A program made the translations under genes and the position numbers. 64,000 nucleotides of DNA from Thermomucor indicae-seudaticae (taxonomy: Eukaryota > Mucoromycota > Mucoromycetes > Mucorales > Lichtheimiaceae), in assembly GCA_000787465.1 (NCBI GenBank), contig JSYX01000142.1, positions 1-64,000 on the forward strand. Direction: 5' to 3'. Shown piece after piece: positions 37,753-49,137 of this stretch (the first letter of the stretch is position 1; each line of letters opens with the position of its first letter). Under the pieces are notes generated by a model. The model was given only the letters and a program-made list of their open reading frames with translations, had not been told where the DNA came from and did not search any database.

Positions 37753-39309
37753 ATGTCGTCTACATTATACGTGGGAAACTTGACACCAGAAGTTGGGGCC
37801 AATGACGTTCGAAAGTTGCTGTCAAAATATGGACGAGTGGTTTCAGTTGAGTTGAAGGGAGGTTACGCGTTTGTTGTAAGTGTCATTTTGTCATTTTCTG
37901 CACGAGAAACAAACAAGCTACGTTACGAATTCGTTTGCGGATCTCGAAAGAGAGGGAGAGCGCGGATTGCATGTAGAGGGTAACAGGAGAGCACAGTAAA
38001 GATTGGTTGCTACCATGTGACGACGACGAATCACAAAACGTTGACTGCGGCAACACCAGCGACTTGCCTCGTGCTCTCTCTTTATCTTTCCTTTCTGTTT
38101 GCTTGTGTTGGTACAGATATTGATGTTGGGAACGGAATCGAGTTAACACAAAGCACAAAAAGGACATGGGATCCAGACGGGAATGCGACACGGCGATATA
38201 CAGGTTGGACGGTGTCAAATTTTTTGGTAGCACGTTACGCGTCGAATTTGCGCATGGTGATTACAGACGACGTTACGCACCACCACCGCCAGTACCAGCT
38301 GCTGCGGCACCAGTGGATAGTCGAGATATCTGTTTCAAATGTGGTGGGGTTGGACATTTTGCACGTGACTGTCCAAGGTAAACGAAGGAAGAAACGAACG
38401 AGTAACAGACATTGTTGGGAAATGGCAAGTAACTTGGCACGGATAGCGGAAGAGTAGATACGAGCACACGGCGACGCGTCGTCGAGATCAGGAATGATGT
38501 AGGGGCTCTGGCGCCACCGTTGCCTACAGGACCTGCTGCTTCGGTACCACCGACAGGGCCACGCAGTGCCGGGGATAGTTATAGACCAGGTGGACACGCG
38601 AGATCTGCTCCCCCGTTGCCATCGCCGCCGCCACCGCCTCCTGTTTCGCGATACAGAGATGAGTATGACGCGCTGCCAGCGGGACCAGCTGCTTCGTCTT
38701 ATGGTAATCGATATGCGTACGCACGTCCGGTGTCCAGTCGTGATGATTACCCAACGAGTATGTGGATGCTTCTGTTATTCTATAAGCGGCCTGGAATTCA
38801 CCTTTTTCCCTTTCTCAGGGGACTATGGAAGAGATCGGGTGCCAACAGGTCCCGCGGCACTCACTGATCCATTGCTTAGATGCGATGCGGATTACAGACG
38901 AAGAGAAGTTTTGCCTGATCGTCCACGGGATGCACGTCCTTATGATGCTAGGTAGATAAGAAATGCCCGGGGTACTTAGTTTTATGACATTTAACGTGTA
39001 TATCCTTTAGACGCCGCAGCCCTCCTCCTCCTCGACGCCCGCTGACCCCAGAAAGCAGACCTGTGAGGTGAATAGATCAACGTTAACAAGGAACCTCAAA
39101 ACCGAATCTAATTTATACATGGACTGTACAGAGGACCTGTTGTGCGACGCCCACCTAGTCCCCGACCTTCAGTGCGGTACCATGATCGTAGGTCGCCGTT
39201 GCCTCCTCCTCCTACTAGCCCGCGTGGATACCCTCCCCGTCGAAGACCATCTCGCAGTCCTGTTCGCCGACCACGTCGTGGACCGAGAACACCAAGTCCT
39301 CGTCGTTGA
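37753..39309 (+). CDS. SR-type splicing factor, RRM plus CCHC zinc knuckle
   Basis: RNA-binding splicing regulator with the SRSF7/RSZ layout. Exon 1 (37753-37875) encodes the first half of the RRM with RNP2 (TLYVGNL) and RNP1 (GGYAFV). Exon 2 (38163-38377) starts DMGSRRECDTAIYRLDG and continues with VEFAHGD and a CCHC knuckle, CFKCGGVGHFARDC. The long intron between them (287 nt) is unusual here. Later exons encode a Pro/Gly/Ala and Arg/Tyr-rich region, then a C-terminal RS-like domain with repeated RRxPSP and SPRR units, ending at 39309. The acceptor of the exon after the knuckle (about 38445-38455) has two possible sites. Long introns with alternative sites in SR genes are often used for autoregulation; that is inference here. 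Confidence 0.87.
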
Positions 39310-39378
39310 TAAAGATTTGATACTTTAATGCAATTAAGAAAAAAGAAAAAGAAGCAGCAAGAGACCGACACACAGAGA

Positions 39379-41047
39379 CTATGTATGACCGTCGACGTTC
39401 TCAAAGATCAGCTCACTTTCGCCGTGCTTTGAATGAACAACAACATTGGATCCGGTGTCTTTTTGCTTGTAGTAGCCCGCCTTGAACATGTACTTGTTTT
39501 CAATAACGTGGAGGTCCTCCGGGTTGGGTGCCTTGACAATGGGTGATCCTGTCCAGGTGTGCACAACAAAGTTGCCTTTGAATTTGTCGGCAGGCTTGAT
39601 TCGAAGAGAAATAAGGCGAGAGAGACCGTTAGATACATATTTTGAAAATATGCAGCAATCATCGGCCAACAACTTACCAAGTGGACTGAAGCTGGTCCGA
39701 CTACAGCAGCAGAAGTGATATTGATGTGTTCAGACGCAGGATGAATGAAGACTTTGCTTGCTCCACGCACTGCAGCCGATGCAAAGGATTCGACTGGACT
39801 GTAATCGCCCATAACCACGCCGTACAGCGAGCCCATCGTGATTTGCTTCGCTTTGAGATCCTATTGATTCCTTTATGTATTAGCTCTGAGAGGTCTGCGT
39901 GAGGGAGAGAGAGAGCTTACCGAAAAGATAATGGAACCGTGCCCAACACCAGCGCGGAACCTCCCAAAAACAAGTTTGCTAATATCCTTGGGCGTGCGAG
40001 TACCAATACGCCAAGCCTGCTTGATGTGCAGATCGAGGTCATCGAATTCACTTAGATGGGATGGGAATACGACATGGATTGCATAGGTGACACAGTCTTC
40101 TTTCGAGGGAGGCTTTTTGTGATGATGATGGTGATGATGTCCACCCCTTTTACGTTTCACTTGGACTGCAAATTGACCTTGATGTTCAAATCCTGAGACC
40201 GATACATCATCCAAAAGCTCTTGACGTCCAACGTAGGCCGTTATATTCACAACCACGTCCCGAGTATCGTTATCCGATGCGCGGTCGATAGTGACATAGC
40301 CCCCATAGGAAAAGGGGCCATCCAAGGATACAGACGCTCGTTTATATTCATCAGGTGAAAAGTTGAACACAGTCGTAGACGGGATCAAGTCCTTTGGCTT
40401 GCAGAATGGTTCGTGACGACGAGGTGGACGACCGTGACGAGCGTACTCTAGATGACGTGGCCCATTAGTTGTGCTTTTCTCGCGCATAGAAAGCTTGCCG
40501 GCGAGGTTTCTTTTTTTTTTTACATACCAGGAGGAAAAGCAATGGCGAATTTTCCGCCCTTTTCGATGTCATCACCCTTGTAAAATCCTTCATCTTCAAG
40601 CCCTTGATGATTGTTCCGGCAATTGCACGGCTTATCGTGAAACTCTGCATAAAGCTGCTTCATAAAGGCATTGAGCTCGGTAGGACTTTGATCTTTCGCC
40701 ACTTGCTGTGGGAAGGCCAAGTCAAACTTGTCCTCGTTGAATACACGAGCCCACTGTAGCCACCAAGACATCAATTCAAACCGGGGAATGGCTCTCTTTT
40801 CAGCAGAAAACAAGACGTACTCTCTTGACTCTCTCAAAAGATACAAGTTGCATAAATGTCCCAAGCGCAAGAGCGGCAGCAATGACGGCAACGTAAAGCC
40901 ACCGCTTGTTGTCTGGACCCCAAGACAAACATGATGAATATTCGCGAAACTATATCAAGTAAGCAGGGACCGCTTATAACTAACTTTGTCTTCGACTAGC
41001 AGTGGCGGGTGGGACGCTGTATTCAGGAAGTCCTTGTTTTTCGCTCA
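39379..41047 (-). CDS. Membrane protein with beta-rich ectodomain, similar in layout to 31136-32929
   Basis: Function unknown. It starts MSEKQGLPEYSVPPAT at 41047; a later exon encodes one transmembrane helix (YVAVIAAALALGTF) followed by an ectodomain. Exons can be linked as KR|WARVFNEDKFDL (intron of 67 nt) and FPPG|EYARHGRPPRRH. The beta-rich part includes FNFSPDEYKRASVSLDG, YGGYVTIDRA, a run of seven His flanked by Gly and Lys, GRFRAGVGHGSIIFS, and IHPASEHINITSAAVVG. It ends ENVDGHT. The order short cytosolic tail, TM, beta-rich domain matches the gene at 31136-32929 and suggests an old duplication, but the TSNA motifs are weak. At least four introns. Confidence 0.65.
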
Positions 41048-41242
41048 TCGCACAAAAACGAACAAAAAACAACACAGCGAGATACTGCGTTTAAAACCGC
41101 ATGAATTTCGGCGTTTCAATTATGAAGGAATCTTGTTGTAATTGTGTTTCGGCATTTTGCACTTCCAAATTGCCAGCCTTCCTCTTTTCGTGTAGTCTCG
41201 CATGTTTGCTTGCAAGGGACGATTTGTTAAGCTGCTGTGCCT

Positions 41243-42019
41243 TTATTTCGTACGTTGGACGGTATTTGACAGCCCGAGAGGCGATTTTAGTACGTCTTTA
41301 AAGGAATCCAACTCCAGCCGTGCCCAAAGAGGATGGCTCGCCTTTGAATGCGTTCGGAAGTGTCCCAGATACCGTTGATAGATATACTGTATACGTTCCT
41401 GCTGGCACAGCTTCACGTAATCCTCGTCTTCTTCCGAGACTTGGGTAGGCGGTGAAGACACAGGTACACACCCATCTTCGTCCAGCATCGACTTACGGTG
41501 GTCCCTCGATTTTTCTCCACCCTGCTTCTCTTCACTTTCTGTATTCGACGTAATGCTTGTTTCAAAGGCCACGTAATTGAAGTAGTCCAAGGCATACTCC
41601 TTCCGCGCTGGTCCTTGCTTGGTCTGTGCGCCGGTAGCTGCTTTTGTCACACCTGCGGGAACGCCACGCAGTCGGTCAGCGAGCTCCCATGTCCCTTGTG
41701 GTACATTCTTGCTCTTCTGTATCCTTTCTTTTGCCTCCTTGAGTGCCTTGGCGATCTTCTTCTGATCATCTTCCTTTTTCTTTTCTTGGGTGCTTTTATC
41801 CGACTCCGTGACGCTCTTTGCAGACCGAATGATACTGCAAAGCATAGCACCGAATGCCATCTTTAGGTTCTCCTCCGCTTTTTCAGGATTGATCTTCTCG
41901 ATGCGCCTTTTTCCAAGTTTCTTTGCATCCTGTTTAACGACAGGGAGAGCGATCTTTAGCAGTTGTGTTGCTTTTTGCTCGGTTTTCCTCCGCCGTCGAG
42001 ACGGTCTAGTCTTAGCCAT
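41243..42019 (-). CDS. Lysine-rich hypothetical protein, 258 residues
   Basis: No family recognised. Single-exon frame from MAKTRPSRRRRKTEQK at 42019, chosen over an upstream start because the Arg/Lys-rich opening looks like a nuclear or nucleolar localisation signal. The first 130 residues form charged helices (EKAEENLKMAFGAML, KKKEDDQKKIAKALKEAKER). A middle segment GTWELADRLRGVPAGV and an acidic Ser-rich linker precede a C-terminal helix (QERIQYIYQRYLGHFRTHS). A nucleolar or ribosome-biogenesis role is only a guess from composition. Confidence 0.7.
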   Translation of the reverse strand: MAKTRPSRRRRKTEQKATQLLKIALPVVKQDAKKLGKRRIEKINPEKAEENLKMAFGAMLCSIIRSAKSVTESDKSTQEKKKEDDQKKIAKALKEAKERIQKSKNVPQGTWELADRLRGVPAGVTKAATGAQTKQGPARKEYALDYFNYVAFETSITSNTESEEKQGGEKSRDHRKSMLDEDGCVPVSSPPTQVSEEDEDYVKLCQQERIQYIYQRYLGHFRTHSKASHPLWARLELDSFKDVLKSPLGLSNTVQRTK

Positions 42020-42680
42020 TGTCAAGAAAAGAGTTGTCACAGCTGCACTCTCTCTCACACTATGCAAAAAAGGTCATATTGGGCGGCGTCATGTTTTGTC
42101 ATACAATATTTATGATTTGGTTGTAAGACGTTCTTTCTATGATACCGTCCATAGTCGATTGAGACAGCTATTGTAGCGATCACAGATGCCGAAACTCATC
42201 GCTTTGCATGAGTCCTGGTAAAGAACGATGCAGAAAAAAAGCGAAAATTCTGTATGATCTGGACCAGAGCAGGTTGTTTCGGCGCAAATGATATAAGTTG
42301 AGTTTGTGTCATTTTGGGGCGCTTTTTCAATCATCCAATGATTGAATTGTGTCCTGGTTCATGCATCATCAATGGGCCCATGCACGATGGTTACACCACT
42401 GAAAATTTTTGGTTTGAAGCTTCTGTGTGTAAGCTGCAAATGACGAAAGCATCAATCGTGTTTTGAAAAGGAAGACTCATGAGTGAGGATCGACATAGTT
42501 CATCCTCGTGTTCTTCTTTGTATGATTGGATGGACGAATGAGAGTTTAAAGGGGGGCAAGGGGAAACGTGAGTATGTATTGTAATGCTTTTTAGATTCGA
42601 CGCCATCCCAGAGTCGTTCAGTCACCAGGTGAAAAATTTCCATGGAAATTTTTAGGACTGTTGGTTGCGATCTCCCATCA

Positions 42681-42689
42681 TATAAAGGC
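42681..42689 (+). promoter_or_regulatory. TATA box of the Ecl1-like gene
   Basis: TATAAAGG, 60 nt upstream of the ATG at 42741. Confidence 0.55.
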
Positions 42690-42740
42690 CACTCGCTTTC
42701 CCACTTTCATGGGCGTGGCTCTATAGCATTACTCTATATA

Positions 42741-43218
42741 ATGTGCGACTTAAATTGGTGCCCTGTTTGCGATAAAGCCATTCCTTTGGAATCGGTAAGT
42801 CATAGAGGGGATGGAATATACTTTTTTACTTCGTCACTGAAAGAGCGTTCCTTAGGACTCATTGTATTGCTCACTAAGTTGCCTGAAACAGGACGCGTTA
42901 AGAACGAATCCATTATTAGGCTACAAATTTGAAGATTTTCAAGGATTCCTGGTATCGCCTCGACGCCGCCATGCATTCTTTGATAAACCGTCACCACCGT
43001 CATCATCCAAGACTCCTCCTACTGCTCCATCCTTGTCCCCATCGATAAACTTTGATTCAGAAGACGACGAAGAAGACGAGGCCAAAACGCCGAAACAATC
43101 TGGGTGCAGGCAACAACAACCGAATTCGCCACCCAAGTTGGACCTCGGTCGCTCTGCATGTCTGTATTGTGAACATCGAACCACTCATCCTGATTTCCTG
43201 AATCGTCGCCACTCATAA
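42741..43218 (+). CDS. Ecl1-like zinc-binding protein
   Basis: Two exons (42741-42794 and 42856-43218) give 138 residues. The first 30 residues carry NWCPVCDKAI, then SLYCSLSCLKQDAL. The paired CxxC and CxxxC arrangement is that of the fungal Ecl1 family, which in fission yeast extends chronological lifespan and responds to nutrient and zinc limitation. The rest is Pro/Ser-rich with an acidic run (DSEDDEEDE) and a second Cys pair near the end (CLYCEH). Assignment rests on the N-terminal pattern and small size; regulation of lifespan in this organism is not shown. Confidence 0.72.
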
Positions 43219-43541
43219 CCCCCACCTTATGTATCCTCTTTGTAAATATCGTTTCGCTTTTGCTTCTCTTTTTGTTTAGTTCCACATAAATAATAATCTA
43301 CCGAGTCTGGTTACACACAGAGAGATGGCATTGCTTTCTCTTGCTTCTTTTTAATCTACAATAGCGATTTGCTGCATGAATTTTCCCTTTACCTCATACA
43401 GACACGAATCTCCTTAGACCCTGGCCCAGTTTTTCTGCATTGGTTCTTTTGTACCAAGAAGACTTGAAGGCACTAATATAATGTCCGGATATGTGTGTCA
43501 GCGCGGGCAAAGGCATGTCTTGAGCGCTTCCTCAAATTTCC
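43219..43541. other. Intergenic Ecl1-like to DDX59
   Basis: T-rich 3' region and presumed promoter of the helicase gene. No gene. Confidence 0.5.
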
Positions 43542-45628
43542 ATGTTTATTCCGCGATCAGTGAAACGGAAGTACGATCACATTGGTACCTCAAATTCAGC
43601 CGTACATGATGCACCAACTAGTCCGGTGAAAAAGCGGAATGACGCAAATGCTGCCGATGTGGCTCAGGGCTTATACCCGGAGACGAGATCGCTAAAGCCT
43701 GTCGTCTCCAGTTCTTTTCCTAGCTCTGAATCGAGTGCGATCGGCGGGATAGATACCGCCACTGAACCCAATAATGACGAACACCAAACAGCAATTGTGG
43801 ATGACAGAGGGACACAGGACGGGTCGTTTATACCTCAGTCAGAGAGCGATGAGGAACCTATAAAACTGTTTTCTTCGGAACAACGCCTTGTGATACCTGG
43901 ACAAGACGAACCGGTTTGTGTCATTTGCGGCAAGTATGGCGAATACATTAACGATGCTACTGAGAATGACGTGTGCAGGTTAGTTTACTACGAAAGAGCG
44001 CATTCGTAATGGGTATCCTCAAGTAAGGGGAACGTTTCTTTGTTTTATAGTCTTGAGTGTAAACGCATAGATATCGATCTGCACGGTGGTTCTGCCGCTG
44101 CTCCTCCGAAATCACCAGAAGTCAGAAAGATACCCCACCACGGTGTAGCTGACAATTTACACGCAAAGCTTACAAACTATCAGGAAGCTCCAGAAGTGGC
44201 CAACCTTTCGAGAAGCCAAGTGGAATCCATACTAAAGGCGCACGAGATCAAAGTGAAGGGCAGCCGTGTTCCGAACCCGATCGCAAGCTTTGATCAGTGC
44301 AGCCAAGCATTGGGCGCCACGGTGCTACAGAATTTGGATCGAATGGGATGGTCTATGGCCAAAGGCGTCCAGAAGCTAGCAGTGCCTGCTATGCTAGCCG
44401 GCCGGGATGTCACTGCCCTTGCTCCTGCTGGATCTGGCAAGACAGCTGCTTATGCGTTACCTATATTGGCCCATTGTCAATCTCTTTCAACCTTGCATCG
44501 ACATAAACGGCGGTGTGGACCTTATGCGCTCATTTTGGCTCCAACACATGACATGTGCGTGCAAATTGAAAAGACAATAAAACAACTTGCTCAGGGTGTG
44601 CCCAACTTGCGTACTGGACTCCTTATTGGCGGACAGCCGTGGCCCGACCAAATCCACCGTCTGCGTAAAGGCGTGCAGATCGTTGTAGGTACGCCCGGAC
44701 GTGTGTTCGATATGGCAACGTACCATCCACACATGCTGCGCATTTGGCGGATGCGTATCGTTGTACTTGACGAGGCAGACACACTGTTTGGGCAAGGATT
44801 ACGTGAACAAGTACGAAAGGTCATGGGTAAATTGATGCCTGGTGGTAAAATCGTTCGACAGACAGCGTTGTTTTCAGCTACTGCAACCAACACGCAAGAA
44901 AACGAAAGAATGTGTCGACGGTTGATTCAACCCATCGATATTCGTGTCCAGCAGTTGGATGAAAAAGCCGAAGCAAGAGCCATCAAGAAATTGTTGCGCA
45001 CGAACCCGAACGTGAGGCAGACAATTCTTTGGGTGGAAAACCCTAGCAAGGGCAAACGGTTACTCTCTATTTTGGAGGATCCCAAGTATTTTACGGCACC
45101 AGCGCTCGTATTTGTAGAAAGTCGATTAGCTGCAGAGTATCTGACCCGGTCCATCAAGAAACGTCGACAGTGCAGTCATTGGCGTGTTGTGGCCATGCAC
45201 GGCGATTTATCACAGGAAGAACGGTCAGAGATCATTGCATCCATTAGCGGCAAAGGCGAACCCGAATGGGATGTGGTTATATCCACGGACATTTTAGCGC
45301 GTGGAGTCAATCTTCCACGTGTCAAGTTAGTCATCAACTATGACATGGCAAAGACATTGGATGGTTATGTTCAACGAATAGCGCAGGCTGCTGTGCCAGA
45401 ATCCACGGATATGGCTACTGGCGAACAGAAGCATGAACGTGGATGGGCCATTACCTTTATCAATAATGTAACGCCTTTATTATCTTTTCTCTTGCACAAG
45501 ATGTGTGCTAATAGTAATTGTATTAGGATCACAAACACTTACTTCCAACGTTGGCTAAACTTCTTGCAAACAAATCACCCGTCGAAGTGACCCCATTACC
45601 CATTGAACTTAAGCGTTATTTGCAATAA
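43542..45628 (+). CDS. DDX59-type DEAD-box RNA helicase with HIT zinc finger
   Basis: Three exons (43542-43978, 44051-45467, 45527-45628) give 651 residues. The N-terminus is disordered, then a zf-HIT finger ([21 protein letters not shown], continued SLECK across intron 1), the hallmark of DDX59. The helicase core has a Q-motif region (SFDQC), motif [25 protein letters not shown], and [15 protein letters not shown]. Motif Ia is altered (PTHDMCVQ for PTRELxxQ). Motif VI, normally HRIGRAGR, reads QRIAQAA, losing the arginine finger. The true C-terminus lies behind an intron at 45468-45526 (branch site TGCTAAT); splicing gives [17 protein letters not shown] and the end ELKRYLQ. DDX59 is linked to RNA processing in animals; catalysis here is doubtful. 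Confidence 0.9.
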
Positions 45629-45931
45629 TCATTGTTATTTGAATAAAGTAATTACTAATGGATTTCTTCTTCGAATTAGCGCTGAAGTGAAAATTGTTTG
45701 CGCTGCTGCCGCAGCCTGGTTTACGGTCGCCGTCACGTGCTTTTAGCGCCATTGGCATTAGTAAATTTGCGCGGTCGTTTTGCTCTCGCGTTAAAAAACT
45801 TGCGTAAACGACCTAAGAAGATCGCGCAAAAAACTACGCAAAGGCAACAACAGAGCAGTGCCGCAGTGGCTATATTTCGCGAGGCGCACTCTTCGTTAAG
45901 ACCCAAGGTCCCATTCTCTAAGTTTTATACT

Positions 45932-48900
45932 ATGTCCACAACTAGTCCAGCGACGGACCGGGTTAGGAGCTCAGACAAGCTCTGTGGCAAAATACGGAAT
46001 CGAGAAAGGTCGGTACATGCGTATGATGGATGTTTACCCGCATATTCCCGGAGTGTCTTAGGTTTCTCCCACGTCCATTTGAAAATTGTTGTCAGTCTTT
46101 TCTCTTCCTCACAAAAGTCAATTATGGTCCCGGCGCATTGGAAAACATTGATCATCGACAAGAAGCTTCAAAAGAAGGAGAGAATACAGGAAGAAGAAAG
46201 GCAAAAGGCTCTAATGGGTAGGTTTCCGCGATAAGATGTAGAAATTCAAGATCTTAAGCGCTGCTCTTAACAGTCTGCAAGTCCTGTGGTTTGAAGGGCC
46301 ATAGAGATGCGAGGTCCTCGTTGTGCCCAAAGAGGAAGAAGTCGACGAGAGGCAGCCAACTTCGTAAGTGATGCGAGCGTCGCACTGCTGCTGATGGTAT
46401 CTGACACTCGCTCACAGAGAAAAAGCCCCTGGTGCGGACGTTCAAGCGAAAGTTCCGCGACGAGGTGGGAGCAAGGAATTCTTTCAAGCATGAGAGTCAA
46501 AGGCCAGATTGCGCGGCGAAAAAGGACCGCAAATCCAAACATGAAGCCATGTGCTCGCTTCGTTTCGGCTGGGAAATACGATAAAGCCAGAAATCACTCA
46601 AATGCCAGAAGCAAATTATGCTTCTTTCATAAAATGAACGAAAAAGATATCTTACAAAACGCATTTGGGAGCAAACCATTGCATTGTGCCGTGAAAACCA
46701 GTCTGCAAAACGCTCTCAATCTGAAGGGCAGTGATGAAGAGATTTTCCAGGAAAACGTTTGCCAACTTACGGAGAAAGTACGAGAGGCCATGATCAAGAG
46801 CCAACTGTTTGCAACACATTTCAGTCTATATTGGATGGAAAAGCACAGTGAAATGCCGGCAATCTTTTTCACTCAGCAGTTTTTCTACAAGACAATGCAG
46901 CTCGTCTGCCAAGTTGACGTTTCGAGTAATGACGAACTTGAACCAGCTAACACGGAATTCCATTTGCCTGTGCAGGAAATGGAAGAAGAGTTCAAAACAT
47001 ACAGAAGAATACATAAACACACTACGATGTCGGGTCCGATATACATGAACCCCCTTGCGGCGGCGGCCGTCAATGCAGCGATGACCTTCACTAACTACGT
47101 GACCGAACAATACAAAAAAATAGCTATCACTTACATTGGGTTCAAAATTTCAAAAGAGATGAAGGTAAGGAGGCAACGTTATCGAAGTAATTCCAGGCTG
47201 AATGCATCCTTGTCAGGATTTGAAGCGCAGTGATATCAACAAGCTGTCCCTTATGTCTACGATGTATACTCTGGAGGCAACGCGAACTGGCCGGCTTCGG
47301 TTCAGGAAACCGAAGCGCTCCGTCAGTCTTTGCAAAAACTGGGCACCACGCTGAACCTGAAGCCAACTGGCAGTCTACCCACACTTAAAGATAGGAGTAC
47401 TTATCCCGAAAAATACTTTTGAGTTTATGTTCAAGACACTCAAGGAAATGACGGAGACAAATGCAGAGCTCATCGAAACAGCCGACGAAGTCCAAACCGA
47501 AGTTTCTAAAACATGGGTCTATTCCATCTGCCGTGATTTTCCAGAATGGACAAAAATCAACCGAAGCTGACGTGGCAGGATTGCGCGTTCCTTAATGAAG
47601 TCCGTGAATCAAAAGCGCCCATTAACAGTGACGGCATTCGGGGTCGAGAGCTTTACAGTATTGCAAAACATCGTGGAAGAAACCCACAAGCGCATTGAAA
47701 TTTCGAAACAATATCTTGCATCGGTCTCAGGCACTATAAAGAAGTCAGATTGTTTTGTCCCGGACGCATGGACATATCTGCAACCCCAGAAGCTCTTTCC
47801 GCTTGTTCCGCAATATTCCATGCAACTGAAGTACACCACTATCGATATTCAAACGCTGCATTATCTGTTAAAGGGCACCAGCATTCAGATTACTCTACCC
47901 AAGACTGTCCAAGAAGCCACTATGCTGTTTAAAGCTGTCTTCACCTTACCGGCAGCGACGATGGATAATATTGGGGAAAACACCAAAGTAGTGTTTATGA
48001 ATACAATTGCAACTGACGGGGTTGGCATTTCCTTGTGCGCACGACGGCCAGCCGGAAAAGACCGGTTGCCCGATCTGGAGCTCTCTGACTTTATCACAGA
48101 AGACCTGAAAAACTTTCACCTATGGGCAATAGACCCGGGCTTCAATGAAATCTTCGTGGCAGTCGACGGACATAACCAAGAACCACACCAAGTGCGGAAG
48201 ATAGCGGCAAGGGAGTTCTATCATTTGGCAGGATATGATCTAACGAACACAAAAATTTGCAAGTGGAAACAAAAGGCCGGAATCGACAAACTTGAGAGTG
48301 GGATACCTAGTGCCAAAACGGCTAGTCCAGCTGTCTTTGACCAGCATGTAAAAGGGCTACTGGATCGATTAGGTCAACTGCTTGTTTTCTATGGCACGGA
48401 TATTGCTTCGTTGAGGTTTGAAAACTACAAGGGGCGACAGCGCGCCTGCAGCGAAATGACGAACATCATGTTGAATGGTGGACAAAAGTACACTGGCGTC
48501 AGGCCAAACAGGCGACGAAAGAAGAGAAAGAGGGGCAAGTCGAAGAAAAGAAAGCGGCAAAAATGGCGAAGATACCTGAAGCGTAGTGGAAAGAGCAGTG
48601 TTCGTGACAATGAGATGAGCATGAAGAGGTAAAACGAGTCTTCAAATATGGTATTATCATAGCGACTCAGTTTATACTACACTTAGTAAATGGAGACCTT
48701 CTTCTTTCACAGAAGACTTGAAACGTGTACCACTCGTTGCATTTGGTGACGCAAAATTTGGAACCACTTTGAAGGGCGTACGTTTCGCGTCGCTCGCCAG
48801 ATTATGTCGGCGAAAGTTGAAGGAAGCGGAATCTCGTGGGGAGGTGGTAATTGTAGCCGTTGACGAATACTATTCTTCACAAGTATGTAGTAAGCAGGAT

Positions 48901-49137
48901 TGCCGCAAGCGAGACATGAAGAACGTTGAAGTCGATAATGGAGCGTTGCATGCCGTGAAAGTATGTAACAGGTACGACCAGGAGGAATACTCTGTTACCA
49001 CACTGGCTGATCTTCTTATAAACAGCTGTTGCACGATATGGCAACGCGACCGAAATCCTGCTAGGAATCTTCTCTACATCGCTGCAACGATCATAGGGGA
49101 TGGCCCTCGTCCCTCGATCTTTTGCAAAAAGAAGTAA
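45932..49137 (+). pseudogene. Fanzor (eukaryotic TnpB-like RNA-guided nuclease), apparently disrupted
   Basis: Homologue of Fanzor nucleases, eukaryotic relatives of TnpB that cut DNA guided by an omega RNA and are carried by transposons. Introns join an N-terminal zinc-knuckle-like segment (VCKSCGLKGHRDARSSLC at 46270-46330; NHSNARSKLCFFHK) to a helical region (46620-47164). The beta-rich block has LFPLVPQYSMQLKYTTIDIQTL, VVFMNTIATDGVGISLC and RuvC-I HLWAIDPGFNEIF (Asp at 48132-48134). After the bridge (LRFENYKGRQRA) come AFGDAKFG, with Gly at the usual RuvC-II Glu, and VDEYYSS, whose Glu (48865-48867) is at the alternative site known in Fanzors. Then CSKQDC and RuvC-III WQRDRNPARN (Asp at 49048-49050). 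Lesions: frame change near 47217-47250, one-base excess in a T run at 47417-47420, in-frame TGA at 47568-47570, and an intron near 48629-48712 that does not keep phase. Confidence 0.85.

Noticed and set aside
37600..37755. Fusion of FHIP to the downstream RRM protein by splicing at GTACGT
   Set aside because: A donor and acceptor exist that would join them in frame, but both proteins have natural ends and starts (SLGID region and MSSTLYVGNL), and no such fusion is known.
40115..40140. Run of seven His codons resembling an affinity tag
   Set aside because: It lies inside the ectodomain frame of a native gene, flanked by Gly and Lys codons, with no cloning sites. It is a natural low-complexity tract.
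45480..45590. C-terminal continuation of the DDX59 frame to a stop at 45590
   Set aside because: The read-through peptide is hydrophobic and unlike DDX59. Splicing the 59-nt intron 45468-45526 gives a conserved-looking end and a correct frame.
46307..47233. 308-codon frame as an independent gene start
   Set aside because: Its first 90 codons are Arg/Ser-rich and unlike any protein, while a neighbouring phase carries the zinc-knuckle segment. It is better read as part of the Fanzor gene entered through an intron near 46590.
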